Assembly (NCBI GenBank): GCA_011526565.1
Contig: WYBL01000163.1
Span: 62,001 to 126,000, forward strand
Origin: Acidobacteriota bacterium
GTDB taxonomy: Bacteria > Acidobacteriota > Vicinamibacteria > Fen-336
Reading direction: 5' to 3'
Length of the DNA stretch: 64,000 nt
Of this stretch, positions 1 to 8,468 are shown piece after piece. A program made the position numbers and the translations under genes. The first letter of the stretch is position 1. Every line of letters begins with the position of its first letter. The notes under the pieces are model-generated. The model ran no database searches. It saw nothing but the letters and a program-made list of their open reading frames with translations, and was not told the DNA's origin.

Positions 1-1422
1 CAGTCGATCGACGCCCTGCTCGAGAGCCTGAACCGGCGCCCGCCGCAGCCGTGGCTGATCCGCGCCCGCCACGCCGACGACCAGCAGGCGCTGGAGACGC
101 TGCGCCGCGACCCGGAGGTCGCCGCCCTCGCGCGGCGGCCCGAGGACGTGCGGCTGCTGTGGGACGTGTGCCAGGTGCCGGACTTCCGCAACGTGATGAC
201 GGAGGCCCACACCCGGCTGCTCGCGCAGCTCTTCGGGCTGCTGGTGCGCGGCGACGCGGGGCTGCCCGCGGACTGGGTCGACCGCCAGGTGCGCCGCCTC
301 GACGACGTCCTTGGCGACACCCATGCGCTGCTCGAGCGGATCGCCGCGATCCGCACCTGGACCTACGTCTCCCACCGCCCCGGCTGGCTCGCCGACGCCG
401 CCACCTGGCAGGCGCGCACGCGGCAGATCGAGGACCGGCTCTCGGACGCGCTGCACGAGCGGCTGCGCGAGGAGTTCGTGACCCGCGGCGCGTCGGTCGC
501 CGTGCGCGTCGCGGCGGACGGCCTCGTCTCGGGCATCGCGGCGGACGGCACCGTCGAGGTGCAGGGCGTGCCAGCCGCGCGGCTCGTGGGCTTCCGCCTC
601 GAATCGCTGCCCGGCGAGTCGTCGCGGGCGCTGCGCGCTGCCGCCAATCGCGCCGCCCGCGAGGGCCTCGACGCGCGCATCGCGGAACTGGTCGAGGCTC
701 CGGAGGAAGCGTTCGCGCTGGCCGCCGAGGGCTCCGTGCTGTGGCGTGGGGAAGCCGTCGGCCGGTTGCTGCCGGGCGAGCGGCTGCTGTCGCCGCTGGT
801 CGAGGCGCTGGCCACCGACCTGCTCGACCCGCCGCGCCGCGAGCGGGTTCGGAGGCGGCTCGCGGGCTGGTTCGCGGGCCACCTGCGCCGGGCCCTGGGC
901 CCACTGCTCGAGGCGCTCGACGCACCGCTCGAGCCAGCCGCCCGCGGCCTCGTGTACTCGCTCGCCGAGAGCCTGGGCTCCGCGCCGCGCCGCGGCTTGC
1001 GCAGCTCGATCGATGCCCTGTCCCGGGGCGACCGCCAGCAACTCGCCCAGCTCGGCGTGACGCTCGGGTGGCGTCACGCCTTCCTGCGCGCGACGCTCGC
1101 TCCCGAGGCGCTCCGCCTGCGCGCGGCCCTGTGGAACGTGCGCAGACCGCAGACCCCCGCCCCGCCCGTCGGACCGACGTCGTTGCGCGCGACCTCGCCG
1201 GGCGACACGCGGCGCGACGCCGCCTGCGGCTACGAGCGCGTCGCCGACCTGCTGTTGCGGGTCGACGTCCTCGAGGAGGCGATCGGGCTCGCCCATCCCC
1301 GGCTTCGCGCGGGGCAACCGGCACCTCTCGCGCGGATCGCGCGCGCGCTCCACTGTGATCCCGCCGCGGTGCCGGGCCTGCTGGCCGCGCTTCGCCTCGC
1401 CGGCGACCGCGCCCGGCGCTAA
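1..1422 (+). CDS. Suv3-like DEAD/DEAH helicase, C-terminal part
   Basis: The reading frame is open from the first base, so the gene begins outside the window; 473 residues are visible. The segment RTWTYVSHRPGWLADA followed by a WQ...RQIEDRLSDALHERL block is typical of the C-terminal half of bacterial helicases related to mitochondrial Suv3 (ATP-dependent RNA/DNA unwinding). The motor motifs (Walker A, DExH) would lie upstream of the window. The last 150 residues fit the helical tail of this family, including QLGVTLGWRHAFLRA near residues 350-365. It ends at TAA. The family call is from recognition of these blocks; the substrate is not evident. Confidence 0.75.
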   Translation, partial: QSIDALLESLNRRPPQPWLIRARHADDQQALETLRRDPEVAALARRPEDVRLLWDVCQVPDFRNVMTEAHTRLLAQLFGLLVRGDAGLPADWVDRQVRRLDDVLGDTHALLERIAAIRTWTYVSHRPGWLADAATWQARTRQIEDRLSDALHERLREEFVTRGASVAVRVAADGLVSGIAADGTVEVQGVPAARLVGFRLESLPGESSRALRAAANRAAREGLDARIAELVEAPEEAFALAAEGSVLWRGEAVGRLLPGERLLSPLVEALATDLLDPPRRERVRRRLAGWFAGHLRRALGPLLEALDAPLEPAARGLVYSLAESLGSAPRRGLRSSIDALSRGDRQQLAQLGVTLGWRHAFLRATLAPEALRLRAALWNVRRPQTPAPPVGPTSLRATSPGDTRRDAACGYERVADLLLRVDVLEEAIGLAHPRLRAGQPAPLARIARALHCDPAAVPGLLAALRLAGDRARR

Positions 1423-1595
1423 GCGCTCGCGCCCTTCCCCCACAAGCCTGCAAGCCCCTGCTTGTCGCTCGAGGCGACCCGGACCGCACCCTCCACTTGA
1501 CCCGACCTCGCGTCCGTAATACCTATGCGCCATTCGACCCGCACGGAGTGGAGGGCTTCTGGCCACTTTGCCCGGTCGTGGGGAGGAGGACGGGA

Positions 1596-2919
1596 ATGCC
1601 AAAACAAGTGAAGCGCGCTTGGGACATCGCCGCCGCCCTCCTCCTCGCATCCTTGTCCGCTGGGAGTTCCTGGACTCGCTCCCAGGCCATCGATCCCGCG
1701 CTCCTCAGCTACCACGTCGAAAAGACGCGCATGAGCGACCTTTGGTTCGACGCCGATCTGCGAAGGTGTTCCAGATGAGCACGGATCGGAGAGCGGCCCA
1801 GCACGGAGCCACCGCGAGTCACCCGCTGGCCTCGCTGGCCCTCCATGCTCCCGTGACGCTCGTGCGCGCAGTAACAGGATCCCCGTCCGAAACAGCTATG
1901 CAGGTGTCGACTGCCGGGCTCGCCGCCTTGTGGGCAGGACTGCTCTACTCGGTGCTCAGGCGGCTCGGGCTGACACTCTTCGACGCCACCCTCTTCACCC
2001 TGGTGGGCCTGACCAGCGCGGCCGCCGTGTTCTGGTTCGCCGTCAGCGAGTTGTTCGCGATCGGATCCCTCACCATCCTGATGGCCCTATGGGGGATCAC
2101 GGCGCCGGAACAGCGCGCCGGGCCAGCCCTCGTCCCCGTCCTGCTGAGCGCCGCAACACTCGGTATCACCGTCACCAATTGGTCGGTTGGGCTCCTGTGC
2201 ACGTTGCTGACCCACCGCCTCAAGGAAGCGGTCGGTGTCAGCCTGGCGGCCGTCGGTCTCGTGTGCGGGGCCTGGGGCGTGCAGGCGGCGATCTACCCCC
2301 ACTCGCGGTTCTTCCTCGGTGGGCACGAGACATCGATGGAGGCCGTCCGCATTCCGCAGCCGGCCGAAGCCGCCCACGTCCTTACGAGTCTCGTCGGCCA
2401 CCGCTGGTCATGCCCGATTTCGTGACCACCTTCCAGGCAGGGTGCGTTGGGCAGTTGCTCTCGGTCCAGGAGGCACCGCTCGGTTCAGGCGGTGGCCTCG
2501 GGTTGCTTGCGGTCGCGGCCTGGTCCCTTCTACTGGCCGGCGGAATCTACGGAATGTCCCGCCCGCGAGCGCCGCGGACGTTTCGCCTGCTGCTGGGCCT
2601 CGCTTTGGCCCTTCAGTTGGGCGTGCACCTGTTCTTCGGCTACGAGACGTTCCTCTACTCGATGCATTTCCTGCCGTTGCTTGTCGCAACCGTGGCCCTG
2701 GGCCTCCTGAGCCCCCTTGCGCGTGCGACCCGGGCTCTCGCAGTACTGCTGGTGGTCTGCGGCGGGATCCACAACTTCGCCCAGTTCGATGCGGCCGCGG
2801 CGAAAGTCAGGCGGCTCGCGGACGACGCTCGGCGCGGCGTGGACCCGACCATGAACCTCGAATGTGCGCTCTCGCAACCGGAACTCGATGGCCCCACCGC
2901 GGCGGCGGGCCCTCTCTAG
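1596..2919 (+). pseudogene. Multi-spanning membrane protein broken by two frameshifts
   Basis: Three consecutive reading frames read as one protein. Frame 3 (1596-1778) starts MPKQVKRAWDIAAALLLAS, an N-terminal membrane segment, and reaches FDADLRR. Frame 2 (about 1769-2400) continues VFQMSTDR...HPL with several hydrophobic helices. Frame 1 (about 2400-2919) continues LVMPDFVTTF through FGYETFLYSMHFLPLL to the end. One missing base at about 1769 (agg-gtg read as aggtg) and one near 2400 would restore a protein of about 440 residues. The DLRRVFQMSTDR...HPL arrangement resembles large uncharacterised polytopic membrane proteins, but I do not recognise a named family. It could be true decay or sequencing error. 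Its TAG stop overlaps the convergent glycosyltransferase stop in a shared CTAG. Confidence 0.6.
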
Positions 2920-3878
2920 CGGCCCTCGGGTTCGGCCGAGCGGGCGACAGGGCTGGCTTCACGAGTCTGGCGCCGCTCGCTGACCACGTAGTCGGGCCGC
3001 CCGACCTGGCGCTCGAAGACGACGGCCACGTACTCGCCGAGGATGCCGACGACCAGGAGCTGGATGCCGCCGATCAGCGCCATCAGCCCCACGACGGAAG
3101 CCCAGCCGGTGACGTAGTCGTGACCGAACAGGCGGATCGCCAGCACGTAGACGAGATAGGTCAGCGACAGCGCGCAGGTGGCGAGGCCGAGGTAGGTGGC
3201 CGCCCGCAGCGGCTTGGTCGAGAAGTGCAGCACGCCCTCGGCGCCCAGCGCCACCATCCGCCGCAGCGAGTACTTGGTGGCACCGGCGCGCCGTGCGCGG
3301 AACGCGACCGGGATCGAGACCGTGCAGAAGCCCGTCCACGTCACGAAGCCGCGCAGGAACAGCGCGAAATGCGGGTGGGCCAGCGCCACGTCGACGACCG
3401 GGCGCGAGAGCAGCCGGAAGTCGGCGGCTCCCTCGGGCAGTTCGATCCCCGCGAGCCGCGAGAACACACGGTAGTAGAGGCGCGATGTGAGGCCCTTGAA
3501 GAACCCGCGGCGCTCCTCGGCCGCCCGCACTGCCTGCACGACCGCCGCCCCGGCGCGCCAGGCGGCGAGCATCGCGGGCAGCGCCTCGGCCGGGTGCTGG
3601 CCGTCCGCGTCCATCGTGATCACGGCCGCGCCGCGCGCCTCGTGGAGCCCGGCCTGCAGCGCGGCCATGTGGCCGAAGTTGCGGGCGAGGCGCACGCCGC
3701 GCACCCGCGCGTCGGCGGCGGCCAGCGCTTCGACCACCCCCCATGTGCCGTCGTGGCTGCCGTCGTCGACGACGATCACCTCGACGGGCTCCGCGGCCAG
3801 TGCCGCCATCGCCTCGCGCACCGTGGGCTCGAGGCTCGCCTCCTCGTCGCAGGCCGGGATCACGATCGAGACCAGCAT
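2916..3878 (-). CDS. GT2 polyprenol-phosphate glycosyltransferase (GtrB/DPM1-like)
   Basis: A 320-residue family 2 glycosyltransferase. The N-terminal GT-A fold shows SIVIPACDEEASL (3-15), VIVVDDGSHDGT and the nucleotide-sugar/metal motif TMDADGQHP (about 89-97). Two C-terminal hydrophobic hairpin helices (about 225-285) match the GtrB/ArnC/DPM1 branch, which moves a sugar from an NDP-sugar to undecaprenyl or dolichyl phosphate on the cytoplasmic face of the inner membrane. It is divergent from the DUF58 gene. A TAGAAG -10 lies 6 bases before its ATG, suggesting a leaderless transcript. The acceptor pathway is not shown by its neighbours, although the broken membrane-protein gene downstream might once have used the lipid-linked sugar. 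Confidence 0.88.
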   Translation of the reverse strand: MLVSIVIPACDEEASLEPTVREAMAALAAEPVEVIVVDDGSHDGTWGVVEALAAADARVRGVRLARNFGHMAALQAGLHEARGAAVITMDADGQHPAEALPAMLAAWRAGAAVVQAVRAAEERRGFFKGLTSRLYYRVFSRLAGIELPEGAADFRLLSRPVVDVALAHPHFALFLRGFVTWTGFCTVSIPVAFRARRAGATKYSLRRMVALGAEGVLHFSTKPLRAATYLGLATCALSLTYLVYVLAIRLFGHDYVTGWASVVGLMALIGGIQLLVVGILGEYVAVVFERQVGRPDYVVSERRQTREASPVARSAEPEGR

Positions 3879-3884
3879 CGTCCG

Positions 3885-3913
3885 CTTCTAGCACGCGCCC
3901 GCGCGGCGTCCAA
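3885..3913 (-). promoter_or_regulatory. Putative sigma70 promoter of the GT2 gene
   Basis: On the minus strand TTGGAC (3913-3908) and TAGAAG (3890-3885) are 17 bases apart, and TGC precedes the -10 as an extended element. The ATG follows after only 6 bases, so the predicted transcript has essentially no leader. Confidence 0.4.
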
Positions 3914-3946
3914 GCCGCCGGAGCGGGCGGGCGGGCCCGACACCCC

Positions 3947-3952
3947 TACAAT
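3947..3952 (+). promoter_or_regulatory. -10 element TACAAT before the DUF58 gene
   Basis: TACAAT stands 6 bases before the GTG start in an otherwise extremely GC-rich interval. No good -35 is visible. The position implies a leaderless mRNA for the DUF58-transglutaminase-MoxR operon. Confidence 0.45.
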
Positions 3953-3958
3953 CGAAGC

Positions 3959-5233
3959 GTGACACCCCGCGCCTTCGATCGGCTCCGCCGCGCACTCGCG
4001 CGCATGCGCGGGCTGTGGCCGCTCACCGCGCGCGGGGCGCTGGCACTCGCCATCGCCGCGCTCGCGCTGTGGGCGCTGGGCCAGCGCTCGCTGGACCTGG
4101 TGGCTTTCGTGGTCGGGCTGGCGACGCTGCTGGTCGCCGGCATGGCGCTCGCGGCCTGCGTCGCGGCGGGGCTCGCGCTGCGCCGCCGGCTGCTGCCGCC
4201 GCCGCTCAACCGCAGCCTGGAGTCGGACGTGCGGTTGCCGACCGGCTTCGACGCCCCGGCGCTGGCGCGGCTGCCACTCGTCTCGCTGGGCTGGACGTGG
4301 CTCGAGCCGGCGGGCATCGAGTGCGCGCCGCGGCTGCGCGACGGGCGCCTCGTGGAAGAGGTCAAGGCGGCGCTGCGCGGCCACGCGCGCGCGGTGCGGC
4401 GGCGCTTCACCGTCGGCGACGTGTTCGGCCTGGTGCGCGTGAGCTGGGAGCGCGAGACGCCGGCGGCGCTGACGATCCTGCCCAACCCCGGCCGCCTGCG
4501 CCACGTCAGCGTCGTCGACGCGCTGGCGGGCGGCGAGGGGCTGCCTCACCCCTCGGGCACGCCCGACGGCGACCGCATGGACCTGCGGCGTTACGCGCCG
4601 GGCGACTCGGCGCGCCACATCCTGTGGAAGGTGTGGGCGCGCACCGGGAAGCTGACGGTGCGGCTGCCGGAGCGGGCGCTGGTGCCCGCGCGCAAGACCG
4701 TCGCCTATCTCGTCACGGCCGAGGGCGACGAGGCGGCAGCCGCCGCCGCGCGGGTCGCCCTCGAGAGCGGGTCGCTCGGCAGCGACTGGGCCTTCGGCTG
4801 CGACGGCGCGCCGGAGCCGACCGACGACCTCGACGCCGCGCTGCTGGCGATCGCTCGCTCGGGCGGCCTGCGCCGCGAGGGCGCCGACCTCGGCGCCTTC
4901 CTGGAGGCAGCGTGGCGCGAGGGCGCGGCCCACTGCGTGGTGTTCGCGCCGGCGGCGCCGGGCCCCTGGATCGGGAACGTGCACGACGCGTCCCGGCGCC
5001 AGCGCGGGCGGCTGTCGTTCGTGATCGCGGCCGAGAGCGTGGCCCGCGACCAGCCCGAGCCGCTGTGGCGGCGGCTGCTGCTGGACCGCGCCGACCCGGC
5101 GGAGGCGACGCCGGCCCGCGCGCTCGGCGACACCTTGCGGCAGGTGGCCGGGCTCGGCGCCGGCGCCCTCGTCGTCGAACGCCGCACCGGCCGCTCCTAC
5201 GGCGCGGCCCACGCCCAGGCGCTGCGCGGATGA
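3959..5233 (+). CDS. DUF58 domain membrane protein
   Basis: A 424-residue protein. Two adjacent N-terminal membrane helices (about 18-70) are followed by a soluble beta-rich part, then the DUF58 signature: MDLRRYAPGDSARHILWKVW and LTVRLPERA around residues 205-240. DUF58 proteins are almost always encoded with MoxR AAA+ ATPases, and a MoxR gene is two genes downstream. They are thought to act in envelope-related protein assembly or maturation, with no defined reaction. GTG is chosen as the start because it follows the -10 element directly and gives a sensible N-terminus. The stop overlaps the next start by ATGA. Confidence 0.85.
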   Translation: MTPRAFDRLRRALARMRGLWPLTARGALALAIAALALWALGQRSLDLVAFVVGLATLLVAGMALAACVAAGLALRRRLLPPPLNRSLESDVRLPTGFDAPALARLPLVSLGWTWLEPAGIECAPRLRDGRLVEEVKAALRGHARAVRRRFTVGDVFGLVRVSWERETPAALTILPNPGRLRHVSVVDALAGGEGLPHPSGTPDGDRMDLRRYAPGDSARHILWKVWARTGKLTVRLPERALVPARKTVAYLVTAEGDEAAAAAARVALESGSLGSDWAFGCDGAPEPTDDLDAALLAIARSGGLRREGADLGAFLEAAWREGAAHCVVFAPAAPGPWIGNVHDASRRQRGRLSFVIAAESVARDQPEPLWRRLLLDRADPAEATPARALGDTLRQVAGLGAGALVVERRTGRSYGAAHAQALRG

Positions 5234-7407
5234 GCCGGTTCGCGCCGCCTGCGACCGCGAGGCCCGAGCGCCGGGGCCGCTGGCGCGCCCTGCCGTGGGC
5301 GACGCTCGGGCGCGCGGCGCTGCTGGGCGCCGCCGTGGCGCTGCTGCTGTGGCCGCTGACCCGCGCGACCGGGCTGCTCGCCGCCTGCATCGGCACCGCG
5401 GCCGGCGTCGCGCTCGGCCAGCGCGCCGCCGGCTCGCGGCTGCGCACGCCCGCTCTGATCGCCCTCGCGGCCCTCGTCGCGCTCGTGGCGCGCTTCGTCG
5501 CCTCGCTGGCGACGGGCCCCTCTGCGCTGCCGCTGGCGCTCGGGCCCGCGCGGGCCCTCGCGCTGTCCGAAGCGATCCTGTGGGGCGGCGTCGCCTTCGC
5601 GGCGTTCGGCGCGCTGCGCGCCTGCGCCGTGCGGCTGCCGGCGCTGGCCGTGCTGGAGGCGGCCGTGGTCGCGGGACACCGCGACGGCATGGTCCACCGG
5701 CCGCTGGCGCTGTCCAACTGGGCGTGGGCGCGCGGCATCGACCCGGTCTCGGTGCTGCTGGTGCTCGGCGGGATCGCCGGGCTGCTGTCCGCCGCGCTGC
5801 TGCTGCACGAGCCGCGGCGCCGGCGGGCGCCGCTGCACCTCGCCGGCTTCCTGCTGCTGGCGGCCGCGCTGGTCTTCGTCGTGCGCGTGACCGGCACGCC
5901 GCGGGCGCAGGCCGGCAGCGAGCTCGGCCTGCAGGGCCAGCCGAAGCAGGGCTGGGAGCCGCAGCAGCGCACGGGCGACCCCGGCGGCGGCGACGGCGCG
6001 CGCGGCGAACGCGACGACCTGCCGTTCGAGGCCGAAGACCCGCAGTCGGGCGCCAACGCGCCGGTGGCGGTGGTCCTGCTCCACGGCGACTACGCGCCGC
6101 CGTCCGGCGCGTTCTACCTGCGGCAGACGGCGTTCTCGCAGTTCAACGGCCGGCGCCTGGTGAAGGCGACCCGCGACGACGTCGACACCGACCTGCTCGG
6201 CGGCTTTCCCGCCCGCCGCGAGTCGCTGCCCGCGGCGCCCCCGCTGTCCGACCAGCGCGCGGCTTTGCGCACGACGGTCGGGCTGCTCGCCGACCACCCG
6301 GTGCCCTTCGCGCTCGACGCGCCGGCCGCGGTGTGGCCGGCGCAGAACCCCGACCCGCGGCGCTTCCGCCTCGCCTACGGCGTCGAGTCGCGGGTGCTGA
6401 CGCTGCCCTACGACAGGATGCTCGGCCGCGGTCGCCAGGCCCCGACCTGGAGCGAGGAGCAGTGGCGCCACTACACGGATGCACCGTCCGATCCGAGGTA
6501 TCGCCGCCTGGCCGACGAGATCGTGCTCTCGCGGCTCGCGCCACAGTACGCCCACGATCCGCTCGCCCAGGCGATCGCCATCAAGTTCTGGCTCGACAAG
6601 GAGGGCATCTACTCGCGGCGCTCGCGCCACGACGACGACGCGCCCGACCCCGTGGCCTCGTTCCTGTTCGGCGACAAGACCGGCTACTGCGTGCACTTCG
6701 CCCACGCCGCGACGTTCCTGCTGCGCTCGCGGGGCGTCGCGACCCGGGTCGCCGCGGGCTACGCCCTCTCCGAGGCCGACCGTGGCTCCGGCTCCACGCT
6801 GCTCGTGCGCGGCGGCGACGCTCACGCCTGGCCCGAGATCTACGTCGAAGGCGTCGGCTGGGTGGTAGTGGACATTTCGCCGGAGCGCTCGCTCGACCCG
6901 CCGCGGGAGAGCCCGGACGCCGGGCTGCAGCGGATGCTCGGCCAGAGCCTGCGCGAGACGACCGGCGAACTGCAGGAAGCGGGCGACGGCGCGCCGCCCT
7001 TCACCTGGGAGGACCTGCGGGCGCTGCTGCTGCGGGCGCTGGTCGTGCTGCTGGCCGCAGCCTACGGCCTCAAGGCGTGGCGCGCGCTGGCCCCCCGGCT
7101 TCGGCGGCGCCAGGCGTGGCGCCTCGCCTACCGCGAGGCGCTCGACCGGCTGGCCGAGGTCGGCCTGCGCCGTGCCACGGGCGAGACCCGCGAGGGCTTC
7201 GCCCGCCGCGTCGCGCCCCTGGCCCCGGAGTTCGACGCGCTGACCCGCGGCCACCTGGCCGTCGCGCTCGGCTCGCGCCAGCACCCGGAGGCGGCGGCGC
7301 TGCTCGGCGCCTCCGACGCCGTGCGCGCCGCGCTGCGCTCGCGGGTGCCGCGCTGGCGGCGCTGGCTGGGCTGGCTGGACCCGACCTCGACGCTGTTCGC
7401 GCGCTGA
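5230..7407 (+). CDS. Transglutaminase-like membrane protein (TgpA/DUF3488 type)
   Basis: A 725-residue protein with a run of N-terminal membrane helices (about 20-220), a long periplasmic region, a transglutaminase-core domain and one further helix near residues 595-620. The papain-like triad is visible: Cys in GDKTGYCVHFAHA (about 479), His in GDAHAWPEIY (about 535) and Asp in VVVDISPE (about 552). The family (TgpA of Pseudomonas is the known example) sits in the inner membrane with the catalytic domain in the periplasm. The start overlaps the DUF58 stop (ATGA), so the two are probably co-translated. Peptidase versus transamidase activity cannot be told from the sequence. Confidence 0.85.
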   Translation: MSRFAPPATARPERRGRWRALPWATLGRAALLGAAVALLLWPLTRATGLLAACIGTAAGVALGQRAAGSRLRTPALIALAALVALVARFVASLATGPSALPLALGPARALALSEAILWGGVAFAAFGALRACAVRLPALAVLEAAVVAGHRDGMVHRPLALSNWAWARGIDPVSVLLVLGGIAGLLSAALLLHEPRRRRAPLHLAGFLLLAAALVFVVRVTGTPRAQAGSELGLQGQPKQGWEPQQRTGDPGGGDGARGERDDLPFEAEDPQSGANAPVAVVLLHGDYAPPSGAFYLRQTAFSQFNGRRLVKATRDDVDTDLLGGFPARRESLPAAPPLSDQRAALRTTVGLLADHPVPFALDAPAAVWPAQNPDPRRFRLAYGVESRVLTLPYDRMLGRGRQAPTWSEEQWRHYTDAPSDPRYRRLADEIVLSRLAPQYAHDPLAQAIAIKFWLDKEGIYSRRSRHDDDAPDPVASFLFGDKTGYCVHFAHAATFLLRSRGVATRVAAGYALSEADRGSGSTLLVRGGDAHAWPEIYVEGVGWVVVDISPERSLDPPRESPDAGLQRMLGQSLRETTGELQEAGDGAPPFTWEDLRALLLRALVVLLAAAYGLKAWRALAPRLRRRQAWRLAYREALDRLAEVGLRRATGETREGFARRVAPLAPEFDALTRGHLAVALGSRQHPEAAALLGASDAVRAALRSRVPRWRRWLGWLDPTSTLFAR

Positions 7408-7427
7408 AAGGACGACAGGGAGTGACG

Positions 7428-8468
7428 ATGAACCCGATCGACGACGTCAACGAGCCCGCCGCCGCGATGCCGGCTGGCGAGGTTCAGACCCTGGCCGACG
7501 CCCGCGAGGTCGCCCGCCGGCTGCGCGCGCGGATGGCCGCGGCGGTGCTCGGCCGCGACGAATTCATCGAGCTGACGCTGGTGGCGCTGCTGGCCGACGG
7601 CCACGTGCTGCTCGAGGACTACCCCGGCTCGGGCAAGACGACGCTCGCCAAGGCGCTCGGCAACTCGATCCTCGACGACCGGCCGGAGGACCAGATCGCC
7701 GACTTCCGCCGCGTGCAGTTCACGCCCGACCTGCTGCCGTCGGACGTGACCGGCTCGACGGTGTTCGACGCCGCGACCGCCAGCTTCCACTTCCGGCCGG
7801 GCCCGATCTTCGCCCACGTGGTGCTGGCCGACGAGATCAACCGCACCTCGCCCAAGGTGCAGTCCGCGATGCTCGAGGCGATGGCCGAGAAGCAGGTCAC
7901 GGTCGACAACGTGACCCACCGCCTCGACGCGCTGTTCTTCGTGATCGCGACCCAGAACCCGCTCGACCTCGCCGGCACCTACCCGCTGCCCGCGGCCCAG
8001 CTCGACCGCTTCCTGTTCAAGCTGCGGATGGAGCACATCGACCGCGACTCGGAGCTGCAGGTGCTGGCCTCCTGGCGCGAGCGACGGGACGTCGACCGCG
8101 CCGACCTGCCGCGCGTCACGCGATCCCAGATCCTCGCCGCGCGTCGCGTGATCGACGAGCAGGTCAACGTCGCGCCCGAGGTCCAGGAGTGCCTGGTCGA
8201 CGTCGTGCGCGGAATGCGGGCGGACGAGCGGGTCGTGCAGGGCGCCTCCACCCGCAGCCTGGTGCTGATGCTGCCGGCGCTGCAGGCGCGGGCGGCGTTC
8301 CACGGCCGCGACTGGGTCGGCGCCGAAGACATCGAGGCGCTGGCGCCGCGGGTGTTCGGCCACCGCGTGGAGCTGGCGCCGGGCGTCGGCTCGATCCACG
8401 AGGTGCTGAAGGACGTGGCGCGCGAGCCCTTCGAGCGGCTGGCGCGGACGACGCTCGCCCGCCGATGA
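7428..8468 (+). CDS. MoxR-family AAA+ ATPase
   Basis: A 346-residue cytoplasmic ATPase. Walker A is EDYPGSGKTTLAKAL (about 63-77), Walker B is VVLADEINRTSPKVQSAMLE (about 131-150), and sensor 1 is FVIATQNPLDLAGTYPLPAAQ; all are hallmarks of MoxR/RavA-type AAA+ proteins. MoxR ATPases act as chaperone-like maturation factors, often for von Willebrand A or membrane partners; here the evident partners are the DUF58 and transglutaminase proteins encoded just upstream. GGGAG 5 bases before the ATG at 7428 supports this start over a GTG two codons earlier. The stop overlaps the next start by ATGA. Confidence 0.92.
   Translation: MNPIDDVNEPAAAMPAGEVQTLADAREVARRLRARMAAAVLGRDEFIELTLVALLADGHVLLEDYPGSGKTTLAKALGNSILDDRPEDQIADFRRVQFTPDLLPSDVTGSTVFDAATASFHFRPGPIFAHVVLADEINRTSPKVQSAMLEAMAEKQVTVDNVTHRLDALFFVIATQNPLDLAGTYPLPAAQLDRFLFKLRMEHIDRDSELQVLASWRERRDVDRADLPRVTRSQILAARRVIDEQVNVAPEVQECLVDVVRGMRADERVVQGASTRSLVLMLPALQARAAFHGRDWVGAEDIEALAPRVFGHRVELAPGVGSIHEVLKDVAREPFERLARTTLARR

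Noticed and set aside
1497..1525. Promoter TTGACC ... TACCTA before the broken membrane-protein gene
   Set aside because: The -35 is good but the -10 at 17 bases is poor, and the better TAATAC is only 14 bases away.
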